From HOT-345 sp963531535 (GTDB lineage: Bacteria > Patescibacteriota > Gracilibacteria > Absconditabacterales > Absconditicoccaceae): DNA of 64,000 nucleotides. The stretch's first letter is position 1. Each line of letters starts with the position of its first letter. Location: NCBI GenBank assembly GCA_963531535.1, contig CAUSGX010000005.1:1-64000 (forward strand), in the 5' to 3' direction. This document shows, piece after piece, positions 20,544 to 30,987 of the stretch. The notes below the pieces were generated by a model, which was not told the DNA's origin, made no database searches, and worked only from the letters and a program-made list of their open reading frames with translations. The position numbers and the translations under genes were made by a program.

Positions 20544-20574
20544 AAAACCTGAACTTCAACTCAGGTTTTTTCTT
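20544..20574 (+). terminator. Terminator of valS
   Basis: Stem ACCTGA (20547-20552) / TCAGGT (20561-20566), loop ACTTCAAC, then T6. Confidence 0.88.
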
Positions 20575-20591
20575 TTTTGATAGAAGAGAGA

Positions 20592-21422
20592 TTAATTTTC
20601 CGTGCTTTCTTCAGTAATTTCGGGCTTAAAGAAGTTATCCATAGTATGGAGCTTTCCTGGATTGAAGCTTGGGACAAAGAAACTCACGGTTTGCCCAACA
20701 TAACTACAGAGAGATACAATATCTCAGAGAATCTTGTAGGTATGAATTTTTGTGGTTCGCTCTTTTTTGACTAGAGTATCTTTAAGCATGAGGATGAAGA
20801 TTTTATTGGGAGCAGAGCCGGGATTGAAGGTGCAACAGTAGTCTACTTGCCTATGTTTTGCAACGATATAGCAGAGTGTTCATCAGAGTGAATGTCCGCA
20901 GATTCGTTTTTTATACTCTTGATGTGATTTTCTTACTTGGTCAAATAGTTCAATACTTCCAGTTACTCTCGGATCGATGGCATTTACTCAGAGTATGATT
21001 TGTGCATCAGAGATGAGGTCAGAAGTATTTTTAAAGTCTGTTCCTCTATAGGCGATGATACAGATCTTTTCTTTGTGATTCAGATAAATACAGTGAAATA
21101 TAGAATTATATATTGGTTCGAGATAGAAATCTCCGATTTGATAAGGTCTTTTTTCTGGTGGGAGATAGGAATATCAGGTAATCTTTGCTAAAAGTTCGTC
21201 CTGAGGAGGAAGTTCTATATTCTTCTTGAGTTGGCTATTTTGCATTAGGGTGGCTACGGTTGCTTGTCAGCTTGGAGTCAGATTTTTTATCTCGTTTTCA
21301 ATCGCTCAGAGTTCTGCTTGATGAGAAGTATTTCAGAAAAAGTTCTGAGTTTGGTTTCAGATTTTTTCTTTGGTTTGTGAAAAGTAATTACTGAGTGAAT
21401 CTCGCCACTTTTTAACTTGCAT
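20592..21422 (-). CDS. Class 3 lipase-like alpha/beta hydrolase
   Basis: A 276-aa protein with the lipase_3 pattern: IIAYRGTDFKNTSDLISDAQ (the AxRGT strand and oxyanion region) followed by the nucleophile elbow CGHSLGGTLCY with Ser178. The two glycines of GHSLGG are consecutive TGA TGA codons, so the motif is invisible under the standard code. Asp and His candidates follow (ILGDIVSL, KLHTMDN). No signal peptide is evident, so it may be cytoplasmic or reach the surface by another route. Its ATG lies inside the last codons of the upstream membrane protein gene (11-base overlap), so the two are translationally coupled. Phospholipid or triglyceride substrates are inferred. Confidence 0.85.
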
Positions 21423-22494
21423 TTTCTTCTTTAAAAAGGGCTAAAAAATCTGGATTTCAGAAGATCTCGATCATTTTCTCCATCGTTTTTCTTTTCCTCT
21501 CTTCATCAAAAGGCTTGATCTGCCCCAGTAATTCTCATACTACTGTGCGGTCTGTTGTGTCGATCAAATCTTGTTTGAAATAGAGGTTGTTTCTATCAAT
21601 TGCGATATCAGTTACGCCTGAGTCTTTGAGTTCTTCGATTTTTTGTTTAACTTCTTTAGTAAAGATTTTTAGATCATAGGGATTGATATAGGTGATACTG
21701 TGGTCCTGTACAGCGGTATTTTTGTTTCTAGTAAGTGTTAGGAGGTGTCTGATAAATTTATATGCAAAGTATAAAAGGAAAATCAAAAATGCGATCAGAT
21801 TTACGAATTGGAGAACTTTTCCAACGGTTCATGGGATTAAAAAAGATAAAAATCAGAATAATAAGAGCGAAACCATTGGTATTGACTTTACAAACGAAAT
21901 AATATCTTGTGCAGACATTGATTTTTTTTGATTGAGTTTGATGTAGACTAAGGCACGTGTGATACTGGTTTCTCTAGGGATAGTAATCTTGTGAACAAAA
22001 AAGGTATCATTGATCATATGATCATTATCATAGGTATCGATCTCTGCTCCTTGAACGAGTGTTGCTCGGCTCATCTTTTGAAAAGAATATTTGACATACA
22101 TATCAATACAGAGAATATTTACAAATCAGATTTTCTGCAAAAACTCAATGCTTTCTGGAAAGAAATCATTGTTGCTAGAATATTGCAATCAGAGTTTTGG
22201 AGAGGTATCTGAGATTTGCATTATTGTTTTTGAGATAAAATATTCTTTTCTATTATACAGATAGGGGAGTAAAAAAGCAAAAAAATCAGATTTTTTTTCT
22301 TGGTTTGAGAATCAGAAATATCGCTTAAGACTAGTGAAGTTTCTAGATAAAGAACTAAAAACTGATATTTGCTGATTCTCTTCTTTTTTTAGGAAAATGT
22401 AAGTTTCCTTGATTCTTTTACTGAGTTCTCTATACTGATCTGAAGTCGGATTTTTAGATTTTTTTGCTTTTTGATGGCATATGATAGTAAGCAT
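21412..22494 (-). CDS. Hypothetical membrane protein (360 aa), coupled to the lipase
   Basis: UGA as Gly joins three standard-code fragments into one frame from ATG 22494 to TAA 21412-21414. The N-terminal 180 residues are soluble and charged, two or three hydrophobic segments lie near residues 205-260 (SIPMVSLLLFGFLSFLIPG and LQFVNLIAFLIFLLYFAYK), and a cytosolic-looking C-terminal domain follows (DLKIFTKEVKQKIEELKD). The layout is a soluble domain on each side of a two- or three-span hairpin. No family is recognised. It overlaps the lipase gene by 11 bases and its start region overlaps the divergent methyltransferase start by 21 bases; one of those starts may lie further in. Confidence 0.75.
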
Positions 22495-23103
22495 ACATTG
22501 CTTTTAGACTCAAAAGAGGGATATAATCTTACTGAAACTGAGTACAAAAAATATTGGCCACATTTGAATTCTTTTTATAGCTTGGATTTCAATAGATTTG
22601 TCCCGAGAGAGAGAAAGGGGTATCGTGTTTTGGACTTAGGGGCATGAGATGGAAGAATGTATGAGCAACTTATGAAAATCTCTCCAGATGAATACGTAGC
22701 TTGCGATTGTGCTGAGAAACTTTTAGCAAAGCACCCTTCCAAGGGCATAAAAGTGATTTGTGATTTGCAGCAGGACTGGACTATGTTTGAAGATGAATCG
22801 TTTGATCTCTTATGTGCATTTTTTTTGCTTGAGCATATTGAGGATTTAGAGCATTTTTTTGCTGAAGCTTATCGTGTTTTAAAACCAAATGGTCAGATTT
22901 TGATTGGGCATTTTTTACAAAGAAGGCTTTTCCTTTGGAATATTAATGCAAAAAGATTTAAAATCGTTCAATATCCGCATACTATTGAGGAGATAGAAAA
23001 AGAGGCAAAAGAAATCTGATTTTTTACAGGGATAATGCCGCTTCGTGATGTCTGTGATTCTAAGGTAGTAACTGGGCATCTCTTAGTAGCAGAGAAGAGG
23101 TAA
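22474..23103 (+). CDS. SAM-dependent methyltransferase (209 aa)
   Basis: Class I methyltransferase of the methyltransf_11 type. Motif I is VLDLGAGDGRMYEQL with the second Gly encoded by TGA, followed by VACDCAEKLL, a FDLLCAFFLLEHIED core and the post-motif EAYRVLKPNGQILIG. Substrate unknown; the family includes lipid, quinone and small-molecule methylases. The C-terminal part needs one more UGA as Gly (KEI-G-FFTG), in a copy of the AAATCTGATTT motif. The start ATG 22474 lies 20 bases inside the divergent gene. A terminator follows the TAA. Confidence 0.82.
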
Positions 23104-23104
23104 G

Positions 23105-23158
23105 AGCAGGTCGTCTTTAAAAATATAAAGCAGTTTTTTAGTAAAACCTGCCTTTTTT
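23105..23158 (+). terminator. Long-hairpin terminator
   Basis: Outer stem GCAGGT (from 23107) / ACCTGC before a run of T, with an inner CTTTA / TAAAG stem. Confidence 0.65.
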
Positions 23159-23238
23159 ATTCAGATTTTTTTTATATTCTTTATTTCTATACTTGATAAC
23201 TTATATATTGTCAAAATATCAAAAAAGTTTGTAAAAAG

Positions 23239-23267
23239 TTGACATTTTTTGTTTTTGTGATTAAAAT
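23239..23267 (+). promoter_or_regulatory. Promoter of the peptidoglycan hydrolase gene
   Basis: TTGACA (23239-23244), a 17-bp spacer and TAAAAT (23262-23267), 34 bases before the ATG at 23302. It supports that ATG over the in-frame TTG at 23239, which is the -35 itself. Confidence 0.75.
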
Positions 23268-23301
23268 TAGTTTTGTAGTTTTAAATACTAGCACAAAAAC
23301 A

Positions 23302-25254
23302 ATGCAAACAAAATGGACCAAGTATGAGAACTTTCGTAGTACTCTTCACAAAAAGTTTGGGCTTAGAATGCTCAAAAAACACAATAGGGGGAGAAGAATT
23401 GATAAAACCTTTAATTTCTCTAATAAAGTGAGTCAAAAGATGATCTATCTTGGAGAAATTATGATCGTTGCGGTTTTCAGTTTTTGTACTTGGATCTTTG
23501 GGAATAGCGATTCGACCCCAAATAATATGAAACTGGTTTATCCGCTCCAGGAAGTAGCTAAACTCGAATGTAGGTTAGAAGAGTGGTCTAAACTTGATGA
23601 TTCTTGTAAGATCAATTTACCATTGATTCAAAATGCTGATTATCAAAAATATGCTGGGAATAAGCTCTATACTGATATCTATACAGTGCTTTTTGGTGGT
23701 AATTATTTGAGTGGATGGGCTGTTGATCAGGGAAGTCATTATGGAGTAGATATCGCCTCTGCTAAGGGAACTCCACTGTACTCTATTGCAAATGGAAAGG
23801 TCTATTATGCTGGTCCTCAAGCTGGATATTGAAATGTTGTGAAGATTCAGTTCGTTTATAATGGGGTGCTCTATTTTGCTACTTATGGGCATATGGACAC
23901 TATTTCGGTACAAAAGGGACAGCCAGTTTCAGTAGGTCAAAAAATCTGAACCATATGAAATAGTGGAACAACTATTGGTTGACTTGGTGGAAATCATGTT
24001 CATTTCGAAATCAATAAGGGAACTACAGGAAAACCAGTTTATGCATTTCAGAATTGTGCTGATTTGAAAAAGTGAGGTATTGAAGTTATTAATCAAGGAC
24101 TTTGTAGAGCGGAAATGTTTGAACATAATCTAGATCCTATCCCATTTCTAGAAAATGCAAAGGCTCAATTGCCATATAGTGCATCACAAGATGCTCAAGA
24201 ACATAATGCAGCTCCTCAACTTTCATTGACAGAGATGCAAGATCGTAAGCATCTTTTAAAGATTGCGCAACTGTATGTAAATAGTCCATATATTTTGGGT
24301 GCTACTGGTACTCTTCCTGGTGAACCGACAGATTGTAGTCAATATACAAAAACAATCTTTGGACAGGTAGGAATTACTCTGGAAAAGATGGCTGCTGATC
24401 AGGCTTCTCAGTTTTCTTGAGGTGGATACTGGTATGAGGATATCTCAAAGGCGAAGGTTGGTGATTTAATATTCTTTAAGAATACTTATGCGACGCCAGA
24501 CAATAGAGAAATTACCCATGTTTCGATTTATGCTGGTGAAAATATGTTGATTCATGCGAGTGCTGATAAGGTGAAAATTGCTCCATTTGATCAATACTGG
24601 AAAGAACATTTTAAGGGAGTGGGTTCATTCTCACAGTTTGCTCTTGCATACAATAAACAAAAAGCTGAATCTAGTTACCAAAAACTTTCAAATATTGGTA
24701 AAGAGACTCCAGCTCAACCTGAGCATCCATCGGCTCCGATTCCAACCCCAGCACCAGAGCAGAAAGCTCCTGAACAGAAGCCAGCTCAGCCTGCTGCTCC
24801 TACACCGCAACCTGCACAACCTTCAGTACCGAGTCCAGCACCAGAACAGAAAGCTCCTGAGCAAAAACCAACTGAAAACCAGAATTCTGGATTATTAAAT
24901 AGTTTGGTGAAGCTTGATGAGAGTAGACTTGATGCTGTAGGTAAGAAATTCTTTAGCGAGTGGGATATCAGTTTTACTGGTAATCTTCAAAGTCAGCTTA
25001 AGAAGTGAGAAACTACTACATTTAAGCTTCAAATCAAGAATAAAGCCAATGGAAGTGCATATAATGGTGTCTTAAAACAGCCAATTGTATTAGTAGCAAG
25101 TAATACCAATATTACTATCGATCCAGTAGCGATTAGCTTTGTTAAGGACTGAGAAGTTGAAATTAAACTGACAGCTCAGCAGTCAGGTCCTGTATATACA
25201 GCGATCAATATGGGGGTTAATAAGATGGGAGGATTCACGATCCAAGTTAATTAG
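23302..25254 (+). CDS. Two-domain peptidoglycan hydrolase: M23 metallopeptidase + NlpC/P60, with Ig-like tail
   Basis: A 650-aa envelope enzyme. A basic N-terminus and one membrane segment (LGEIMIVAVFSFCTWIFG, about 50-68) anchor it. The M23 (LytM-type) endopeptidase has zinc ligands HYGVD (His146, Asp150) and HVH (232-234). An NlpC/P60 domain follows with Cys345 in TDCSQYTK and His406 in THVSIYAG. A Pro/Gln/Glu-rich linker with the unit PAPEQKAPEQKP twice leads to a beta-sandwich-like C-terminus. Several glycines around the M23 site are UGA. Two peptide-cleaving domains in one chain suggest remodelling at division or attack on a neighbour's wall. Own promoter and terminator; stop TAG. Confidence 0.93.
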
Positions 25255-25275
25255 TCCTTAAGTTATAAAAAAAGA

Positions 25276-25301
25276 AACCAGATGTATTTCTGGTTTTTTT
25301 T
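25276..25301 (+). terminator. Terminator after the M23/NlpC gene
   Basis: Stem AACCAGA (25276-25282) / TCTGGTT (25289-25295), then a T-run. Confidence 0.85.
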
Positions 25302-25458
25302 GATCTTGTGGGCTGATCTTACTTCAATACTTCAAGTAGGAGATTTTGCTTATTTTCTAGACTTACAGGAAACAAAAATCAGATTTTTTATTGCTTTTTT
25401 ACTTGCTTTCCATACAGTAGGAGACACATTTTTTTATATTTATTTATATACGAGTCGT

Positions 25459-26649
25459 ATGAAAGTTTTGGTTGTGAATTCAGGGAGTTCGTCTCTCAAG
25501 TATCAGGTTTTTAATATGGAAGATCAGAGCATTCTTGGAAAAGGGCTTGTGGAGAGAATTTGAATTTCTGGAGGAATTATTACCCACAAGACTGCGAGTG
25601 GAGAAAAAGTAGTTTTTAATGAAGAAATTGTAGATCATGAGGTGGCTCTCCATAGAGTTTTAGATATTTTGACAAATCCTGAATATGGAGCAATACAATC
25701 TCTCGATGAAATTCGTGCAGTTGGACATAGAGTTGTTCATGGAGGAGAGTATTTCCCAAAGTCAGTTCTTGTAACTGAAGAGGTGAAGGAGAAACTTAAG
25801 GAATTGATTTCTCTGGCTCCATTGCACAATCCAGCAAATATCATGGGAATTGAAGCTTGTGAAAAGATGCTTCCAGGAGTTCCTATGGTTGTAGTATGTG
25901 ATACAGCATTTCATCAGACGATGAAGCCTGATCATTTCCTTTATCCTTTGCCTTATGAATGGTATGAGCAGTATAAAATTAGAAGGTATGGGTTTCACGG
26001 GACTTCTCACAAATATGTGTATCAAAGAGCAATAGAGCTTTTAGGAAAGCCTGGTGCAAAGGTTATTACCTGTCACGTTGGTAATGGGGCGAGTATTACG
26101 GCAATCCAAAATGGAGAAGTTATTGAAACTTCAATGGGATTCACTCCGCTCGATGGTTTGATGATGGGAACGAGATGTGGTGCCATCGATCCGGCGATTA
26201 TTCCTTTTATTATGAAAAAAGAAGGACTGAGTGCTGAAGAGATTGATACTGTCATGAATAAAAAATCTGGTGTGCTTGGAGTTTCTCAGATAGGAAGTGA
26301 TTTAAGAGATATCGAGGCTGGGTATTTTGAGGGAAGAGAGAGAGAAACTCTTGTTCTTGAGATGTATACTAATGCTATTTTGAAGACTATTGGAGGATAT
26401 GCGGCATTGCTTTGAGGGGTAGATGCTATTGTTTTCACAGCAGGTGTGCTTGAAAATTCAGCATTGCAAAGAAAACTTATCGCGGAAAGGCTTAACTGGA
26501 TGTGAGTTGATTTTGATGAATCAGTAAATAATTTTAGAGGGGAGGAGAGAGAGATTACTACTCCAGCGAGTAAAGTTAAAGTTATTGTGATCCCAACTGA
26601 TGAAGAGTTGATGATTGCAAAGGATACGTATGAATTAGCAAAGGCTTAG
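25459..26649 (+). CDS. ackA: Acetate kinase
   Basis: Interconverts acetyl phosphate + ADP and acetate + ATP; a substrate-level ATP source fitting a fermentative, reduced metabolism. It is 396 aa, as expected. Signatures are LVVNSGSSSLKYQVF at the N-terminus, RRYGFHGTSHKYV, TCHVGNGAS and PLDGLMMGTRCGAIDP. The C-terminal motif normally FTGGIGENS reads FTAGVLENS, a modest variant. Four UGA codons, two near residue 315 (ALL-G-G-VDA, the first UGA) and others. A longer in-frame ATG at 25282 lies inside the upstream terminator and is not the start. No pta is next to it; hemW follows after 28 bases. Stop TAG. Confidence 0.97.
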
Positions 26650-26677
26650 TTTCTTTATTTTTGATCAGATTTTTTTT

Positions 26678-27928
26678 ATGCTTTCTTTATATTTGCATAT
26701 CCCATTTTGTCAGTCAAAGTGCAAGTATTGTGCTTTTTCTACTTTCCCCATGGAAGAAAAATCTGATTCAGTAGAAACTTATCTGTCAGCACTTGAGCAG
26801 GAAACTGCATTTTATGCAAAGAACCTCTCCCATCAGCCAATTAAGACGCTCTATTTTTGAGGAGGGACACCAAATTTGCTCGGTGCTGATAGGCTTATTC
26901 AGATGATCGAAATGATGGAGAAAAATTTCGATTGTGAAAATTTAGCGGAATTGAGTTTTGAATTTAATCCGTATCCAGAAGAGGAAATTTATGAGATTAT
27001 TCGTAAAATCCAGTCACGCTACGCAAAAAAATATCCAAGAATTAGGTTTTCATTTGGTATTCAGAGTTTTGATAATGAGGTCTTGCAACTTTCTGGTAGG
27101 CATAGTCTTTTTCTTGGATTAGTTGAATTTTTAAGAGGATTGCAAGAGCTAAAAACGGATTCGACAGTATTTAATTTTGATTTTATTGCCTTTGGAAAGC
27201 GAAATCAGAGTAAAAAATGAAATCGTTATCTTCGAAACCAGTCAGCTTTAGATTTCTTTTCCCGCTTTGTAAATTCGGGATTTGCTGATAGTTTCTCTCT
27301 TTATACATTAGAGCTGTTTGAAAATCAGGTTTGGAAAAGGAAAAATACGGATACTCTGATCTCTGGGGAATATTTTGGAACAGATGAGGATATTTATGAG
27401 GAGTTTTCGCTCTTAAAGTCTATTCTTTTGGATGCATGATATTCTAGGTATGAACTTTCGAATTTTGCTCATCTTGGGAAATCTAGTATTCATAATAGAG
27501 TGTATCGAACAATGGAAAATTATCTCGGTTTAGGTCTGAATTCTTCATCTTTTCTAAATCCAGAACTTTTGACTCCAGAACTGCTTAGTTATTTCAAACA
27601 GGAAGAAAAACCTGAATATTGACTTAGATTTAAGAATACTCCAAATTTTAATCTTTATTGTGAAGGGAAGTTTTTGGATCCACTTGGTTTTGAGCAGCTT
27701 GGGGAAAAGGATTACTTGATTGAGGAGTTTTTCTTAAGCTTAAGGACTGATAGTTGAGTAAAGAACTTGAAAAAGTATGAAAAAATTTTGGTGCCAAACT
27801 TTAAGCAGAAGATTGAGGCATATCGTGAGCAGGGGCTTTTGATCGGTGATGAAGAGGGGGTCGTATTGACTGATGAGGGAATGGACGTCTTTAATGCGAT
27901 TGTGACTGATATTATGGCTGAGATTTAG
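26678..27928 (+). CDS. hemW: HemW-like radical SAM protein
   Basis: Radical SAM enzyme of the HemW (oxygen-independent coproporphyrinogen oxidase-like) group; 416 aa. The cluster motif is PFCQSKCKYC (Cys11, Cys15, Cys18), then TLYFGGGTPN with the first Gly as TGA, and FSFGIQSFDNEVLQLSGRHS, typical of the family. The C-terminal domain (NYLGLGLNSSSF) also fits HemW, a heme chaperone in E. coli. I see no heme pathway gene in the window, so its role in a CPR cell is uncertain. No Shine-Dalgarno. The stop TAG lies within the terminator stem. Confidence 0.88.
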
Positions 27929-27952
27929 AGAAAATCAGATCTCAGCTTTTTT
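27917..27952 (+). terminator. Terminator overlapping the hemW stop codon
   Basis: Stem GCTGAGAT (27917-27924) / ATCTCAGC (27939-27946), then T6. The 5' arm is the last codons of hemW. Confidence 0.82.
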
Positions 27953-28042
27953 GTTTTGTCTTTTTTTGACTAATAAATCTCCTTGCAAAGTGTCCGCTAA
28001 AACCTATACTGAGGCTGATTTTATCTTTGAAATGGTTGTTTG

Positions 28043-29533
28043 ATGCAGTTTTATGATGAAGTGAAAATTTCTATAGAGTCTGGGAAGTGAGGAGATGGTA
28101 TTGCGAGTGGAAGAAGGGAGATGTGAGTTCCCTTTTGAGGACCTAATGGTTGAGATTGAGGGAACTGAGGTGATATCTACTTTGTTGCTTCAAAAGATGA
28201 AAGTACGCTTATTGACTACAAGTATAGGAAGATTTTTAAGGCGAAGGCTGGAGAACCAGGAAGAACAAAGGATCAATACTGAGCGCATTGAGCGAATTTG
28301 GAGCTAGTAGTTCCAGTTTGAACAATGATCAAGGATGCAGAGACTGGGAGGCTTCTTGCACAAATGGAACATGATGGTCAAAAACTGAGGATATTAGCCT
28401 GAGGTGAGTGAGGAAAGGGGAATATTCATTTTAAGGATTCGGTAAATCAGTACCCAAATTTTTATATTCTCTGAGAGCCAGGACATAAAAGGGAGATTGT
28501 TCTTGAACTACAGCTTTTGGCGGATGTCGGGCTGATTTGAACCCCAAGTGTTGGAAAATCTTCACTTATCAACTGTATGGCTGATGTAAAGGCGAAGGTT
28601 GCGGAGTATCCGTTTACTACATTGGTGCCAAATTTAGCTTCAGTTTCTGTTGGGAATTTCCGCTTTAATGTAATTGATATTCCTGGATTGATAGAGGGAG
28701 CAAGTGATGGAAAGGGACTTTGAAATGCGTTTTTGAGGCATGTCTTGAAATCAAGGGTTTTCGCATTTGTTGCAGATTTGGGCAGATTTGAGACTGGAAT
28801 GCGTGAAACTATTCAATTGATAGATGAGATTATGCTTTATCTTAAGCAGAAGTTTGCAGGTGAAGATGAGGAGTTGAATTTTATCTTTAGAGAGGAAAAC
28901 TGACTTATCTGTTTTGAGGTTGAGAAGAATGACGAAGTAATTATTAGTAAGCGTCTGCTTTTTGTTCTCAATAAATGGGATCTGATCAATGATGAAGAGG
29001 TTTTGAGGGAATATAAGGCGGTTTTTTATGATAATATCAATACTTTCCTAAAAGAAAGAAGACTGGCTCAGCTTTCTTTATCTCTTTTGGAAAAAAATAC
29101 CTTTACGACTTCTGCTGGTACGCTGTATGGAATTGATAATCTTTTGAGGAAATTTGCTGAGCTTTTGCAAAAAACTGAGAGTATTGATGTTGAGCTTGAT
29201 ACCTATCAGTCTGAAGATGATGCTCAGGATGAGGAAAATTATGATTTGATAACTGAGATTACAGAGGAGGAAAAGCCTCACTTGATAGAGGAGTGATATA
29301 TTGAGGAGTTGGAGAGCCGTTTTGCAAAGGTATGGTATATTCAGAATCGTGAGATTTGTAAGATGGTCTTTACCTTGCCATGGGGAAATGATGAGGCTGA
29401 GAATTATTTTTGGCAGTTGATGCAAAATAAAGGTTTCATCGAACTTTTGGAAGATGAAGGAATGATGAAGGGAGATATCTTAAGGATTAGGAGTTTTTAT
29501 GAAGGAGTAGAGGACAAATATATTTTGTACTAA
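28043..29533 (+). CDS. obg: GTPase Obg/CgtA with OCT domain; very UGA-rich
   Basis: Ribosome-associated GTPase for 50S assembly and growth control; 496 aa. The N-terminal glycine-rich Obg fold (residues 1-160, six polyproline-II-like helices; e.g. GKGGDG and NGGDGGNGGD) contains 12 of its 16 UGA codons, the highest density here. The P-loop is GTPSVGKSS (166-174, Gly166 as TGA; usually GFPSVGKS), switch/G3 is DIPGLIEGASDGKGLG and G4 is NKWD. The last 80 residues match the OCT domain (YIEELESRFAKVWYI ... FIELLEDEGMMKGD). The standard code leaves only the C-terminal half. Stop TAA. Confidence 0.96.
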
Positions 29534-29602
29534 TTTATTTTGTGAAGATTCCGATTTTTCATTAGCTGTAAGTATTTTTTATATTGAAATTAAATATTTA
29601 AT

Positions 29603-30328
29603 ATGACTGGATATGTGTATCAAAAGCCATTTCTTCCAGAAGGAGTTGATGGATATTGCTCTTTGGCTTGCTGTATGTGAGTTATGAATTTCTTTTGGAA
29701 TACTCAGTTTTGTCGACAAAATAATCGAGAAATGATGAAACTTATGAAGGCAGGGAACTATTCTGGATATGAAATGCTAGATATACCAGAAATTGCGTAT
29801 AGATTGTCCCTCTTGGGATTCCGTATAACATATTATTCTAGTATGTCTTTTGAACAATATTCGGAATACTTAAGCAATCCTGTAACAAAAATTTTTGATG
29901 TTATGAGTCCTAAATATCATAAATTTATTAAGGATGGCTTTTTTGAGATTCCTATTTATGATATAAAAATTGATTTGAGTGATGTTACTTATGAAAAAAA
30001 AATTATGAAATCAGATCAAATTAAAAAAGTATATGATACTGATTTATTGTCTATTCTGAAGCAAGATAAATCAGATGATAGTCTATTTATGTTTTGAGTT
30101 TCGTATCATATTTTGCATGATGAACCAGAAGAGGAGGGAAATAATGGAGGGCATGTTATTTTAGTTTCCTCGATAAATGAAAATAACGAGGTAATAATAC
30201 ATGATCCGTGAAGACCAACACTTCGTTATTATCCTGTTAGTTTTGATAAGTTTAGTGAAGCTGTACTAGATTCTTGAGAATTTAATTTTATGCATATTCA
30301 ATATGAAAATGTGAGTTCTATTATTTAA
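29603..30328 (+). CDS. C39-like cysteine peptidase (241 aa)
   Basis: Papain-like fold of the peptidase C39/C39_2 type. The catalytic Cys candidate lies in GYCSLACCMGVMNFF near the N-terminus, the His in GGHVILVSS and the Asp/Asn in EVIIHDPGRPTLRYY, the usual Cys-His-Asp order. There is no transporter domain and no clear signal peptide, so it is a stand-alone peptidase; bacteriocin or peptide processing is one possibility. The gene is more AT-rich than its neighbours. Four UGA codons, including one next to the first motif and one in HDPG. About 140 bases without genes follow. Confidence 0.7.
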
Positions 30329-30470
30329 CCTCAGTTCTAAATTTTATAAAAAGGATTATAAATTAAATATTATTGTTAACGACCTTTCTGTTTCAATGAA
30401 TTTTTCAGATAATTTATAAACTACGACTTGCATCCTCTTGGATAGATTTTATTCTCATTTTAAATTTTTG

Positions 30471-30920
30471 ATGTTTAGCGTGCTCTCAATTTCTGATTCA
30501 GATAAACATTTTGCCTCTGCGATTGCTGAATATCAAAAGAGACTCTGAAAGCACCTCAAGATCGAGGACTTGAAGCCGATTAAAGACGATAATCATCAGC
30601 TTGTGATTCAAAAAGAAACAAAAAATCTGATCGAAATGCTCTGAAAAAAATATGCGAATTGGCAAAAGATTCTTTTGATCAAAGAGGGGAAACCCTTTTC
30701 TACACTTGAGATAGCAGATATATTAAGTAATAAAGATACGGTATTTATTATTGGTGGACCCTATGGTGTTGATGAGAAGGCTTTGATTGATGCATTCCCT
30801 GAAATCAAAAAGTGGTCGTTTGGAGCAATAACTCTCCCTCATGGACTGGCTAAATTGACGTTGATTGAGCAGCTTTATCGCTGTACAACACTCTGGACAG
30901 GTAAAAAATATCACTATTAA
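30471..30920 (+). CDS. rlmH: 23S rRNA (pseudouridine1915-N3)-methyltransferase RlmH
   Basis: SPOUT-class methyltransferase modifying helix 69 of 23S rRNA; 149 aa. Motifs are VFIIGGPYGVDEKALI (SAM-binding knot), WSFGAITLPHGLAKLTLIEQ and the C-terminal TTLWTGKKYHY, matching the family's TLPH...LEQ and YH end. Two UGA codons as Gly lie in the first half. The SAM-site change from the usual GGADG to GGPYG is modest. Its TAA is 4 bases before the -35 of the next gene's promoter, and its terminator overlaps that promoter's -10. Confidence 0.93.
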
Positions 30921-30924
30921 ATAG

Positions 30925-30952
30925 TTGACAAAAGATTTTTTTTGAGTATACT
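30925..30952 (+). promoter_or_regulatory. Promoter overlapping the rlmH terminator
   Basis: TTGACA (30925-30930), a 16-bp spacer and TATACT (30947-30952). It drives the gene at 30988. The -10 bases are part of the 5' arm of the terminator stem. Confidence 0.7.
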
Positions 30953-30974
30953 GAGTAAAACTCAGTATTTTTTT
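30948..30974 (+). terminator. Terminator of rlmH
   Basis: Stem ATACTGAG (30948-30955) / CTCAGTAT (30961-30968), loop TAAAA, then T7. Confidence 0.8.
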
Positions 30975-30987
30975 ATCTATTCCCTAT

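Noticed and set aside
20635..20643. TTATCCATA, resembling a DnaA box
   Set aside because: A single imperfect copy inside the lipase gene, far from dnaA and without neighbours.
25282..25458. In-frame N-terminal extension of acetate kinase from ATG 25282
   Set aside because: It starts inside the terminator hairpin of the previous gene, and the AckA signature NSGSSSLKY lies directly after ATG 25459.
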